42,049 nucleotides of DNA from Candidatus Dormiibacterota bacterium (GTDB lineage Bacteria; Chloroflexota; Dormibacteria; Dormibacterales; Dormibacteraceae): contig CATPBO010000208.1 of assembly GCA_955652835.1 (NCBI GenBank), forward strand, positions 1 through 42,049, written 5' to 3'. How positions within the stretch are numbered: position 1 is the first letter of the stretch; each line of letters begins with the position of its first letter. This document shows positions 17,927 to 27,042 of the stretch, in pieces. Below the pieces are notes generated by a model. That model saw nothing but the letters and a program-made list of their open reading frames with translations. It did not search any database and was not told the DNA's origin. Made by a program: the position numbers and the translations under genes.

Positions 17927-18423
17927 TTCGCCGTCCTTTAGCCCTCATCGGCTTTATGGGTTCGGGGAAGAGCGTCGTCGGCGCGCTGGTCGCGCAGCGC
18001 ACACAGGCGCCGTTTCACGACCTGGATCGGATGATCGAGCTCGAGGCCGGCATACCCATCCCGGAGATTTTCGCGAACGGAGGCGAGGCTGCTTTTCGTG
18101 CCCTCGAGAGCGAAGTGCTCCCCAATGCTCTGGAACCGGGGTCGGTGGTGGCGCTCGGAGGCGGTAGCCTGATGAATGACACGAACTGGCACCTCGTTGC
18201 CGCCACATCCTCCACGGTGTATCTCGAGGTTCCCTTCGACACGATGTGGGAAAGGATCCGAAAGCTCAGTGGAAGGCCGCTCGCCTCAGGGCGTTCCCGG
18301 GATGAGGTTCGGGCACTATTCGAGCTCCGCCTGCCCCGCTATGAACAGGCGCAGCACCGCGTGGATGGCGATCGCCCGCCAGGAGCCGTCGCTGATGAGG
18401 TCATCAAACTTTGGTCCGCCTGA
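17926..18423 (+). CDS. aroK: Shikimate kinase (non-canonical ATT start proposed; first canonical start is ATG 17956)
   Basis: RRPLALIGFMGSGKSVVGALVA (P-loop); FHDLDRMIE; VALGGGSLMND; RIRKLSGRPL. Confidence 0.88.
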   Translation: MRRPLALIGFMGSGKSVVGALVAQRTQAPFHDLDRMIELEAGIPIPEIFANGGEAAFRALESEVLPNALEPGSVVALGGGSLMNDTNWHLVAATSSTVYLEVPFDTMWERIRKLSGRPLASGRSRDEVRALFELRLPRYEQAQHRVDGDRPPGAVADEVIKLWSA

Positions 18424-19487
18424 TCCTCGACTCGTCGACAGGAAGCTACCCGGTGATCATCGGCAGCAGCCTCAACCGCGAGCTTCGCGCCGTCGTTACG
18501 AGGCTGGATCCGACCGGAGTGGCGATCGTCACCGACTCCAACGTCAGGCCGTGGGCGGTGAAGGTCGCCAAGACGATTAAGCGCGCCGGCCTCAAGACCG
18601 CAATCCACGTGGTCCCGGTCGGGGAGCGGTCGAAATCCATGAGCCAACTCCACGAAGTGCTTGCGTTCCTGGAGCGCCAGCGCATCGACCGCGGCGGTTG
18701 CGTGATCGCGGTGGGCGGCGGGCGGGTGGGGGACCTCGCCGGCTTCGCGGCAGCGGTGTGGCAGCGCGGCGTTCGACTTGTGACTGTGCCGACAAATCTC
18801 TTGGCCATGGTCGATTCGAGCATTGGGGGCAAGACCGGCATCAACGGGACTCGCTCGAAAAACGCGATCGGGGCCTTCTGGCAGCCGTCGGCCGTTGTCT
18901 CCGACCTTGCCTGTCTCGAAACGCTGCCGGCGGCGGACTATCGAGACGCGTTCGCCGAGGTTGTAAAGTACGCCGTGGCCATGGACCGGGGCCTGTTCGA
19001 TCTCCTGCAAAAGGAACGCCCGCGCCTTCTCGCGGCTGACCGCGCGATGCTTGAGAGGGTGGTGTTTCGATGTGTCGCGGCCAAGGCGCTCATCGTGGCC
19101 AAGGACGAGCGTGAGAAGGGACCCCGAGCGATCCTCAACTACGGCCACACGGCCGGCCATGCGCTCGAGGCCGCGACAGGCTTTCGCATCTCGCACGGCC
19201 GCGCGGTCGCTTTCGGCATGCGGGTCGCGGCCCGGATCGCTCTGTCCATGGACCTGTGCAGCAAGCGGCTCGTCGAATCCCAGGACGCGCTGCTCACCGC
19301 CTATGGACTGCCGGACAAGGCTCCGCGCGTTGATCCGTCCCGCCTCCTGTCCGCGATCCCTCGGGACAAAAAGGCGCGCCGGGGCAAGGTCGCATGGGTC
19401 CTGCCGCGCCGGCTCGGACATGCCGACTTCGGCCACGCGGTTCCGTCCGCACTGGTGCGACGAATCGTGACGCGAGCGCTCGCATGA
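18411..19487 (+). CDS. aroB: 3-dehydroquinate synthase
   Basis: AVGGGRVGDLAGFAAAVWQRGVRLVTVPTNLLAMVDSSIGGKTGIN; ILNYGHTAGHALEAATGF; HGRAVAFGM. Confidence 0.96.
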   Translation: MVRLILDSSTGSYPVIIGSSLNRELRAVVTRLDPTGVAIVTDSNVRPWAVKVAKTIKRAGLKTAIHVVPVGERSKSMSQLHEVLAFLERQRIDRGGCVIAVGGGRVGDLAGFAAAVWQRGVRLVTVPTNLLAMVDSSIGGKTGINGTRSKNAIGAFWQPSAVVSDLACLETLPAADYRDAFAEVVKYAVAMDRGLFDLLQKERPRLLAADRAMLERVVFRCVAAKALIVAKDEREKGPRAILNYGHTAGHALEAATGFRISHGRAVAFGMRVAARIALSMDLCSKRLVESQDALLTAYGLPDKAPRVDPSRLLSAIPRDKKARRGKVAWVLPRRLGHADFGHAVPSALVRRIVTRALA

Positions 19488-19921
19488 AGCGGATCGTCAT
19501 CGTCAACGGACCGAATCTAAACCTGCTCGGGAAGCGTGAGCCGCACGTGTACGGCACGCGCTCGCATGCCGACCTGGTCAAGACCGTGCGCGCGAAAGCG
19601 CGCGAGCTGGGCGTCGCCGTCAGCGTTTTCCAGAGCAACGACGAGGGCGCGATCATCGACTTTTTGCAGAAGGAGGCCCCGGGCGCGCTCGGGATCGTGA
19701 TCAACCCGGCGGCGCTATCTCACTACTCGCTTGCCCTTTTTGATTGCCTGCAGGCGCTCGAGGTTCCAACCGTAGAGGTCCACATCTCGAACATCCACGC
19801 GCGTGAAGAGTTCCGGTCGAAGAGCGTGACGGCTCGCGCCGCTAAAGGCGTGATTACGGGACTTGGCTTTGCGGGCTACGGGCTTGCGATGGAGTACCTG
19901 GCCGCCTTGGAAAAGAAGTGA
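19484..19921 (+). CDS. aroQ: 3-dehydroquinate dehydratase, type II
   Basis: IVIVNGPNLNLLGKREPHVYG; FQSNDEGAIIDFL; VINPAALSHYS; VEVHISNIHAREEFR. Confidence 0.96.
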   Translation: MKRIVIVNGPNLNLLGKREPHVYGTRSHADLVKTVRAKARELGVAVSVFQSNDEGAIIDFLQKEAPGALGIVINPAALSHYSLALFDCLQALEVPTVEVHISNIHAREEFRSKSVTARAAKGVITGLGFAGYGLAMEYLAALEKK

Positions 19922-20475
19922 TCTCAACCAGCGACTTCCGCAACGGGACAATGTTCGAGATGGACGGCCAGCTGCTGCAGGTCGTCAACGTCGAGCACAT
20001 CAAGCTGGCTCGAGCAGGCGCGGTCATCAAGGCCAAGCTGCGGAACCTCATGACCGGCTCCATCTTCGAGCACAGCTTCCGCAGCGGCGACAAGTACAAG
20101 ACGGTCCGGATCGACAAGAACGACGCAACCTACCTGTACTCAGACGGCACGCACCACTACTTCATGGACACGCAGACGTATGACCAGGTGCCGGTCGATG
20201 AAGAGCTCCTCGAGTCGGTGCTCCCGCTCCTGAAAGAAGGGAGCGTCGCTTACCTGCTGCGGTACCAGGACCGGCTCATCGGCGTCGAGCTGCCGATCAA
20301 CGTGGAGCTAAAGGTCGTCTCGACCGATCCAGGATTTCGAGGCGACACGGTTTCCGGTGGGACCAAACCCGCCAAGCTCGAGACCGGGGCCACGATCCAG
20401 GTTCCGCTCTTCATCCAGCCAGGCGACGTGATCCGGGTGGACACGCGAACCCAGTCGTATATGGAGCGTGCCTGA
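19918..20475 (+). CDS. efp: Translation elongation factor P
   Basis: STSDFRNGTMFEMDGQLLQVVNVEHIKLARAGAVIKAKLRNLMTGS; ETGATIQVPLFIQPGDVIRVDTRTQSYMERA. Confidence 0.95.
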   Translation: MISTSDFRNGTMFEMDGQLLQVVNVEHIKLARAGAVIKAKLRNLMTGSIFEHSFRSGDKYKTVRIDKNDATYLYSDGTHHYFMDTQTYDQVPVDEELLESVLPLLKEGSVAYLLRYQDRLIGVELPINVELKVVSTDPGFRGDTVSGGTKPAKLETGATIQVPLFIQPGDVIRVDTRTQSYMERA

Positions 20476-20500
20476 GGCCCCTCGCGGTAAAGTTCGCCAT

Positions 20501-20851
20501 ATGGGACAAAACGGCTCCTTAGGAGCGGTCCGTGTGGCCAACGAGGTCATCGCCAGCATCGCGGCCCTTGCCGCGTGCGAGGTCGAAGGCGTCGAAGGCA
20601 TGGATGAGGCGGCGGCGCGGCATTTCGGTGACTGGGTGCGCCGCCAGGCCGCCCACCGCGGCGTCCGCGTGCACATCGAGTCCGATCGCTCGATCCACCT
20701 CGAGGTCTTTATCACCGTGGCCTCGGAGGCGAAGCTCGCCGAGGTGGCGGCCTCAGTCCAGACCAACGTCGTCGAAGCGACAGAGCGGATGCTCGGCCTG
20801 GAAGTGGGGGAGGTCAACGTCTTCGTCTCGAGCGTCGCCTTCGCCAACTAG
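20501..20851 (+). CDS. Asp23/Gls24 family envelope stress protein
   Basis: VRVANEVIASIAALAACEVEGVEGMDE...VHIESDRSIHLEVFITV...VEATERMLGLEVGEVNVFVSSVAF; GTG start at 20468 is an alternative. Confidence 0.9.
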   Translation: MGQNGSLGAVRVANEVIASIAALAACEVEGVEGMDEAAARHFGDWVRRQAAHRGVRVHIESDRSIHLEVFITVASEAKLAEVAASVQTNVVEATERMLGLEVGEVNVFVSSVAFAN

Positions 20852-20860
20852 CAGGACCCG

Positions 20861-21265
20861 TTGGGCAAGAGACATCAGGCCAGGGAGCTGGCGCTCAAGA
20901 CGCTTTTCCAGCTTGAAGGCGCGGATGACGACCCTGAGCAGGTCGTGAGCTACCACGCGGCGGAGGGGGCGGCCCCACCCGACGTCGCAACCTTCGCGTT
21001 GCAGCTCGTACGGGGAGTGATCGCCAACCGCGAGAAGCTCGACTCGATTCTCAGCGAAGCTTCCGACCACTGGAAGCTCGGGCAGATGGCGAAAGTCGAC
21101 CGCATCATCCTGCGCATCGCGGTTTACGAGATCGCCATCGACCGCCACGTGCCGACGAAGGCCGCGATCAACGAGTCGATCGAGCTGGCCAAGACATTCT
21201 CCGGAGAGGAGGCCGGCCGGTTCGTCAACGGCATCCTGGGCCGCGTCGCCGCCACCGCGACTTGA
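20861..21265 (+). CDS. nusB: Transcription antitermination factor NusB
   Basis: RHQARELALKTLFQLE; KVDRIILRIAVYEI; VPTKAAINESIELAKTFSGEEAGRFVNGILGRV. Confidence 0.95.
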   Translation: MGKRHQARELALKTLFQLEGADDDPEQVVSYHAAEGAAPPDVATFALQLVRGVIANREKLDSILSEASDHWKLGQMAKVDRIILRIAVYEIAIDRHVPTKAAINESIELAKTFSGEEAGRFVNGILGRVAATAT

Positions 21266-21507
21266 GCCTGGCAGACCCAGAAATCCCGGTCGAGACAGCA
21301 CGCTTCGAGGATCTTCTGACGACCCTTGAGAAGACCATCGCCGAGCTGGCGGGTGGCATCGCGCCTCTCGAGGAGCTGGTCGCCGCGCACCAGCGCGCGC
21401 TTCTACTGCTGGCCGAGGCGCAGTCGCGACTTGACGAGCTCAAAGCTCGGGCAGACCTGATAACCCGATCATTAACAAGCCCCACGAACTCGGAGGCTAC
21501 GCCGTGA
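21262..21507 (+). CDS. xseB: Exodeoxyribonuclease VII small subunit
   Basis: ARFEDLLTTLEKTIAELAGGIAPLEELVAAHQRALLLLAEAQSRLDEL. Confidence 0.85.
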   Translation: MSLADPEIPVETARFEDLLTTLEKTIAELAGGIAPLEELVAAHQRALLLLAEAQSRLDELKARADLITRSLTSPTNSEATP

Positions 21508-21517
21508 GTTCGCGGGG
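21480..21517 (+). repeat. Inverted repeat spanning the xseB stop codon
   Basis: CCCC-a-CGAACTC / GAGTTCG-c-GGGG, 11 pairs around one mismatch, 14-nt loop. Confidence 0.5.
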
Positions 21518-21532
21518 ACCCCTGGTGATCGC

Positions 21533-21946
21533 GTGAAGTATCTTCTCGCCCCGCTGGTGGCATGGGCGATCGCCCAGGCGGCCAAGGTGATCCTCACCTC
21601 AATGCGTCAGCGAAGGCTCAACCTGAGAGTCCTCGCGGAGACCGGCGGGATGCCCAGCAGTCACGCCGCCATCGTGATGGGCATGACCACCGCGGTCGGT
21701 AAATATTCGGGCGTCTCTTCCGCTGCCTTCGCCATCGCCCTTATCTTCTCGTTCGTGGTCATGTACGACGCCGCCGGCCTGCGCCGCGCCGCCGGGCGGC
21801 AGGCAGCCATCTTGAATCGCCTCGTCGAAGACCTCGTCCACATGCGCGGCATGCAGGAGCAGAGGCTTCGTGAGCTGCTCGGCCATACGCCCGTCGAGGT
21901 GTTGGTCGGAGCCTTGCTTGGAATCGGCGTTGGGCTGATCCTCTGA
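21533..21946 (+). CDS. Divergent PAP2 family (DUF212) membrane protein
   Basis: LAPLVAWAIAQAAKVIL; LAETGGMPSSHAAIVMGMTTAVG; LGHTPVEVLVGALLGI. Confidence 0.93.
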   Translation: MKYLLAPLVAWAIAQAAKVILTSMRQRRLNLRVLAETGGMPSSHAAIVMGMTTAVGKYSGVSSAAFAIALIFSFVVMYDAAGLRRAAGRQAAILNRLVEDLVHMRGMQEQRLRELLGHTPVEVLVGALLGIGVGLIL

Positions 21947-21951
21947 AGGCG

Positions 21952-22668
21952 ATGCCGCGTCTTGACGTGCTGGTCACAAGAAACGGCCTGGCCGAGTCGC
22001 GCGAGCGCGCGCAGGCTCTGATCATTGCGGGGAAGGTGCGGGTGGCGGGGGAGACTGTCCGGCGCCCGGATCGTTCGGTCAGCGACGACGCCACCATCTC
22101 CGTCGAGTCGGGGCCGGACTTTGCCAGCCGCGGGGCTTTGAAGCTGGGCCCAGCCCTGGATCGCTTCCATGTCGATCCGAACGGCCGCGTCTGCGCGGAC
22201 ATCGGCGCCTCGACCGGAGGGTTCACCGACGTGCTGCTCCGGCGCGGGGCGCTGAAGGTGTTCGCGATCGACGTCGGCCGCGGCCTGATCCACTGGCGGC
22301 TGCGCCAGGACACGCGAGTCGTGGTCATCGAGCGGGTGAACGCACGCGACCTCGAGGCCTTCCCAGAGGCGGTGAGCCTGATCGTCGTCGACGTCTCCTT
22401 CATCAGCCTCGAGAAGGTGCTGCCCGCTTTGCGCCGGGCAGGGCCCAGCGCCGAGGTGGTCGCACTGTTCAAGCCGCAGTTCGAGGTTGGCCGGACGGAG
22501 GTGGGAAAGGGTGGCATCGTCCGGGACCAGGCCGCGATCGTGGCCGCACTCCAGAGGTTTCGCGACTGGTGCCCGCCCAACGGATACGAGGTCGCGGGCG
22601 AGGCCGCTTCCGAAGTCACTGGAGCCGAAGGCAACCAGGAATTCTTGATCCACCTCATGCCACTGTGA
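21952..22668 (+). CDS. tlyA: TlyA family rRNA methyltransferase / hemolysin-like (S4 + FtsJ)
   Basis: LDVLVTRNGLAESRERAQALIIAGKVRVAG; ADIGASTGGFTDVLLRRGA; VVDVSFISLEKVLPAL. Confidence 0.95.
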   Translation: MPRLDVLVTRNGLAESRERAQALIIAGKVRVAGETVRRPDRSVSDDATISVESGPDFASRGALKLGPALDRFHVDPNGRVCADIGASTGGFTDVLLRRGALKVFAIDVGRGLIHWRLRQDTRVVVIERVNARDLEAFPEAVSLIVVDVSFISLEKVLPALRRAGPSAEVVALFKPQFEVGRTEVGKGGIVRDQAAIVAALQRFRDWCPPNGYEVAGEAASEVTGAEGNQEFLIHLMPL

Positions 22669-23501
22669 AGGTCTGCATCCTGCGTGGACCGCGAGCGGAG
22701 CAGTCGGTGATCGACCACGCCATCGCCACCTTGAAGGCTCGTGGCGTCGAGGGAGTGGAAGTCCAACGCGACGGCCCCGCGAACGCGATCACCCCCCATC
22801 TCAAGGACACGTCCCTGATCGTGACGCTCGGCGGCGACGGCACGTTTCTGGCCGGGGCACGGCTGGCCGCCCCCCGAGGCATTCCGATCCTCGGTGTCAA
22901 TCTGGGCCGGCTCGGCTTCCTCACCGAGCTGGAGTCGACCGAGCTTGAAGTCGGTCTGACGAAGTTCCTCGACGGTGCGTACCGAGTCGAGGAGCGGACG
23001 ATCCTGCAGGTGACCCTCACCCGCGGCGCGCGCAGGGTGGCCCGCTCGATTGGTCTCAACGAGGTCGTGGTCGATCACTCCGGCGAGGCACGGATGCTGC
23101 GAGTCGAGATCGACGTCGGTGGCCAGCCGGTTGGCGTCATCGATTCCGACGGCGTGATGGTGGCGACGGCAACCGGTTCCACGGCCTACGCGCTTGCCAG
23201 CGGTGGACCGATCCTGGAACCGACGCTTCGCGACCTGGTGCTCGTGCCGATGAACCCGTTCGCGCTCACGGTGCGTCCCATTGTTTTTCCTCCCGGCCAG
23301 GACATCACGCTGTCAGTCCTGCGCGGGCCGGCCGAGATGCGGATCGACGGCCGCCGCGGGCGAGCAGTGTCGACCGGTGACGCCGTCCGCTGCGGATCCC
23401 ACCCTCGCCGGCTCAAGGTGGTCCGCTTCGGCCCTCCGGAACAGTTTTACCGGCAGTTGGGCGAAAAGCTCGGCTGGGGCCGCCCGCTCGTACCTAAGTA
23501 A
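22665..23501 (+). CDS. nadK: NAD kinase
   Basis: LIVTLGGDGTFLAGARLAAPRGIPILGVNLGRLGFLTE; DGVMVATATGSTAYALASGGPI. Confidence 0.95.
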   Translation: MKVCILRGPRAEQSVIDHAIATLKARGVEGVEVQRDGPANAITPHLKDTSLIVTLGGDGTFLAGARLAAPRGIPILGVNLGRLGFLTELESTELEVGLTKFLDGAYRVEERTILQVTLTRGARRVARSIGLNEVVVDHSGEARMLRVEIDVGGQPVGVIDSDGVMVATATGSTAYALASGGPILEPTLRDLVLVPMNPFALTVRPIVFPPGQDITLSVLRGPAEMRIDGRRGRAVSTGDAVRCGSHPRRLKVVRFGPPEQFYRQLGEKLGWGRPLVPK

Positions 23502-25096
23502 TGCTCAAAGAACTGAGGGTCCGCGACCTGGCGCTGGTCGCGGAGTGTCGGGTTCGCTTTGGTTCCGGCCTCAACCTCCTCACCGGCGAAACGGGCAGCG
23601 GCAAGTCGCTCATCGTCGACGCGCTGAGCCTCACGCTTGGAGCGCGAGGAGGCGCCGACCAGGTCCGCCACGGAGCCGAGCGCGCCACAGTGGAGGGCGC
23701 ATTCGAGTCCGGCGGAGCGGCTATCGTGCTTCAGCGGGAGCTCGGCAAGCGCAGCACCGCCCATATCGACGGACGGCCGGCCAGTCCCGGGCAGCTGCGC
23801 GAGCTCGGGCGCAACCTCGTCGCGCTCCATGGACAGCACGAGCATCACGCGCTGCTCGACAGCGACACGCAAACCGAGCTCCTCGACGGGTACGCTGGGG
23901 CGCTTGAGATGCGGGCCGCGGTTGCCGCGAGCCACTCAATGTGGGTTGAGGCCGGCAACAAGGTTCGCGATCTGGAGCAGCTGCGGTCGCGCGGTCAGCG
24001 TGAACATGAGTACATGCGCTGGCAGCTCGAGGAGCTGAGCGCGGCTGACCCTCGCCCGGGAGAAGACGAGCAGCTTTCAGCTGAGCGCGCAGCGGCCAGG
24101 CACGCCGCTCGCCTCGCGGAGCTCGGGCAGCAGGCGATCGACGCGCTGCGCGAGGACGGCGTGGCCCGAGCGGCCGCAGCCATCCGCTCCGCGGCAGAGC
24201 TCGACCCCCGGCTTGGCGAGCAGGCTTCGCGCCTGGAGCTGTTGGCGGAGGAGTCGTCGGACGCGGCCGCCGACCTCCGGCGGTATGGCGACGTGCTCGA
24301 TCCCGATCCCGGGCGGCTCGAGGCCGTCGAATCGCGACTGGCGGTCCTCGACGGGATCAAGCGCAAGTACGGGGCCACCCTGGAGGCCGCCATCGATGAA
24401 CGTCGCCGTCTCGAGCTGCAGATCGGCGCCACCCAAGACCTCGAAGGGGCGGTTGCAACGGCGCTGGCCGAACGCGACCGATGTCGCGCCGACCTGGAGG
24501 CGGCCGCTGGGCGGTTGACCGCGGCCCGCGAACAGGCGGCCCGCCGGATGCAGAAGGCGGTTGCCAGTGAGCTCGCCGGCCTGCGCCTCGAGGGCGCGCG
24601 CTTCGAGATCGCGCTGAGAAGTGCGGCCGAGATCGCTCCGACAGGCGCCGAGGGCGCAGAGATGATGTTTTCGGCGAACCCTGGCGAGCCGCTACAACCC
24701 CTTGCACGTGTCGCTTCAGGCGGGGAGCTGGCTCGCGTGATGCTGGCCATCAAGACCGTCGGTGCGGATGCGGACCGGCTGCCGACGCTGGTGTTCGACG
24801 AGGTCGATGCCGGGATCGGCGGCGAAGCCGCGGTCCAGGTCGGCCTGCGGCTCAGGGCTCTTGGTTCACGGCACCAGGTGCTGGTGGTCACGCACCTCGC
24901 GCAGATCGCAGCGTTCGCAGACCATCACCTGCTGGTCGAGAAATCTCCCGGCCCAGATGGGCGCAACGTGGTTTCAGTTCGCGAGCTGGCGTCGAGTGAC
25001 GAGCGCGCTCGAGAGCTCGCGCGGATGATGAGCGGCGGCGTCACCGCCAAGGCGGTGGCACGAGCCCACGAGCTGTTAGAAGAGTCGAGAAAGTAG
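23501..25096 (+). CDS. recN: DNA repair protein RecN
   Basis: LKELRVRDLALVAECRVRFGSGLNLLTGETGSGKSLIVDAL; ARVASGGELARVMLAIKT; LVFDEVDAGIGGEAA. Confidence 0.96.
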   Translation: MLKELRVRDLALVAECRVRFGSGLNLLTGETGSGKSLIVDALSLTLGARGGADQVRHGAERATVEGAFESGGAAIVLQRELGKRSTAHIDGRPASPGQLRELGRNLVALHGQHEHHALLDSDTQTELLDGYAGALEMRAAVAASHSMWVEAGNKVRDLEQLRSRGQREHEYMRWQLEELSAADPRPGEDEQLSAERAAARHAARLAELGQQAIDALREDGVARAAAAIRSAAELDPRLGEQASRLELLAEESSDAAADLRRYGDVLDPDPGRLEAVESRLAVLDGIKRKYGATLEAAIDERRRLELQIGATQDLEGAVATALAERDRCRADLEAAAGRLTAAREQAARRMQKAVASELAGLRLEGARFEIALRSAAEIAPTGAEGAEMMFSANPGEPLQPLARVASGGELARVMLAIKTVGADADRLPTLVFDEVDAGIGGEAAVQVGLRLRALGSRHQVLVVTHLAQIAAFADHHLLVEKSPGPDGRNVVSVRELASSDERARELARMMSGGVTAKAVARAHELLEESRK

Positions 25097-25767
25097 TGCC
25101 GAAGTTGTTCAGCGGCCCAGAAGATCGCCGCATCAAGCGGGCGCTCTGCATCGTCGCCCATCCCGACGACATCGAGTTCTACTGCGCAGGCGCCGTGCTG
25201 TTGATGACCCGCCACGGTGCGGTCGTCGATTTCGTCCTCGCGACCTCAGGTGACAAGGGCGCCCGTGACGCGAGCAAATCCCGCGCGAAGGTGGCTCGCA
25301 TCCGTGAACGCGAGCAGGAGATGGCGGCCGACGTGCTGGGCGTGAAACGGGTCGCTTTTCTCCGCCACCCCGACGCAGAGCTCGTCGAAAATCTCGAGCT
25401 GCGCGAGGAGTTCGTGCGCGAGATCCGCACCTCGAAGCCGGACGTTGTATTCACGTTTGACCCCAACGTTCCCTACCGATTTCATCCCGACCATAGGGTG
25501 GTGGGGCGTGTGGCCCTCGACGCGGCCTGGCCGAGCGCCCGGGATCCGCTCACCTTTCCGAAGGCCGGACGGCCTCACGAAACTGCGGAGGCATGGTGTT
25601 TCGGCGGCGTGCAGCCCACGCTGGAGATCGATGTGGGCGACGTGCTGAGCAAGAAGATCGAGGCGCGTCTCGCGCACTCGAGCCAGACGCGGAGTCCGGC
25701 CTCCCTCATGCGTCGATGGCGCGCCATCGCACGCGTGGAGAAGTTCCACCAGGTCAACCTGAGGTAG
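25096..25767 (+). CDS. PIG-L/LmbE family deacetylase
   Basis: CIVAHPDDIEFYCAGAVLLM (AHPDD motif); REREQEMAADVLGV; FHPDHRVVGR. Confidence 0.92.
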   Translation: MPKLFSGPEDRRIKRALCIVAHPDDIEFYCAGAVLLMTRHGAVVDFVLATSGDKGARDASKSRAKVARIREREQEMAADVLGVKRVAFLRHPDAELVENLELREEFVREIRTSKPDVVFTFDPNVPYRFHPDHRVVGRVALDAAWPSARDPLTFPKAGRPHETAEAWCFGGVQPTLEIDVGDVLSKKIEARLAHSSQTRSPASLMRRWRAIARVEKFHQVNLR

Positions 25768-25778
25768 CCTTACGCCTC

Positions 25779-26507
25779 GTGGAACAGCCGCTTGCTGGCC
25801 CGCGCCTCGGCGTAAGCACGCAGGTGTTCGAAGGACCGCTCGAGCTTCTCCTGGCTTTGGTAGAACGCGAGGAGCTCGACATCTTCCAGGTCTCGCTCGC
25901 GAAGGTGACCGACGCATACCTGGCGGAGATCGCCGCGCGCGAAGTCGCCGACCCGCAGGAGATGGCCGAGTTCTTGTGGATGGCCGCGCGCCTCTTGCTG
26001 ATCAAGTCGATTCGCCTGCTGCCCGGCGAGCCGCCCACCGAGGAGGAGACCGACCTCCTCGGTTGGGAAGAGGACGTCCGGCGGAGGCTCGAGGAGTACC
26101 GCGCCTACAAAGCGATGGCCGGCGAGCTCATGGAGCGAGCGCAAAACGATTCCTTCGCGTTCCCACCGCCGGCACGCCCGGTCGAGGCGGGCGGCCAGGA
26201 GGAGCCTCTGGAAGTTGAGCTGCTTCTTGTCGCCTTCAACAGCGTCCTCGCTCGCATCCCACCCCGTCCATTGGTCGTTACCGGGCGCACCTGGACGCTG
26301 CAGGAAAAGCTCGATCTGATCACCGTCCGCCTGCGGCACGGACCGATCGAGCTCGTAGAGCTGATCCTGGAGTCGGAGGATCGTCTCGAAGCCGTCGTGA
26401 CCTTCGTCGCGGTCCTGGAGCTGCTCCGGCGATCACTCGTACGCGTCCGGCAGAAGGAGCGCTTCGGCGCGATCCACGTTGAGGCAACAGAGCCGGCCGG
26501 TGAGTGA
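25779..26507 (+). CDS. scpA: Segregation and condensation protein A
   Basis: FEGPLELLLALVEREELDIFQVSLAKVTDAYLAEI; FLWMAARLLLIKSIRLLP; C-terminal VVTFVAVLELLRRSLV. Confidence 0.94.
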   Translation: MEQPLAGPRLGVSTQVFEGPLELLLALVEREELDIFQVSLAKVTDAYLAEIAAREVADPQEMAEFLWMAARLLLIKSIRLLPGEPPTEEETDLLGWEEDVRRRLEEYRAYKAMAGELMERAQNDSFAFPPPARPVEAGGQEEPLEVELLLVAFNSVLARIPPRPLVVTGRTWTLQEKLDLITVRLRHGPIELVELILESEDRLEAVVTFVAVLELLRRSLVRVRQKERFGAIHVEATEPAGE

Positions 26508-27042
26508 CGTCTCGGCCGCGCTGGAGGCGATTCTCTTCAGCTCCAACCGCCCCCTCAAGCTGCGCGAGCTGCAGCAGGCGACCGACGCGGATCGCACCGC
26601 GGTTGAGCGCGCGCTCGAAGAGCTGCGTCAGCAGCTGGAGGGACGCGGGGTGATGCTGATGAGACACCACGACGAGATTCACCTCGCGACGCGGCCGGAG
26701 TTCGCGGCTGCGGTTCGCCGCGCACTCCGCCCCGAGGTTTCTGGCAAGCTGTCTCCGGCCGCCTACGAGACGCTCGCCATCGTCGCCTACCAGCAGCCGG
26801 TCGCTCGCGCGCGGATCGAAGATGTCCGAGGGGTGAACTGCGAGAGCGTGCTGACCAACCTCGAATTGCGCGACCTGATCACCGAAGTCGGCCGCGGCTC
26901 CGGCCCAGGCCAGCCGAAGCTCTACGGCACGACGATGAGGTTTCTCCAGGTGTTGGGTCTCGAGTCGCTGGACCACCTGCCCACGCCGCGCCTCGAGGGT
27001 TCTGAAGCGAGCACAGCATCGAGCGAACGAGCTCCAACCTAG
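26500..27042 (+). CDS. scpB: Segregation and condensation protein B
   Basis: ALEAILFSSNRPLKLRELQ; LSPAAYETLAIVAYQQPVARARIEDVRGVNCESVLTNLELRDLI. Confidence 0.94.
   Translation: MSDVSAALEAILFSSNRPLKLRELQQATDADRTAVERALEELRQQLEGRGVMLMRHHDEIHLATRPEFAAAVRRALRPEVSGKLSPAAYETLAIVAYQQPVARARIEDVRGVNCESVLTNLELRDLITEVGRGSGPGQPKLYGTTMRFLQVLGLESLDHLPTPRLEGSEASTASSERAPT

Noticed and set aside
21661-23078. Long antisense ORFs (330 and 439 aa) over DUF212/tlyA/nadK
   Set aside because: Composition typical of GC-rich antisense frames; the sense genes are well-supported families
23995-24891. Minus ORF of 298 aa inside recN
   Set aside because: Ser/Ala/Arg-biased shadow frame; recN motifs are intact on the plus strand
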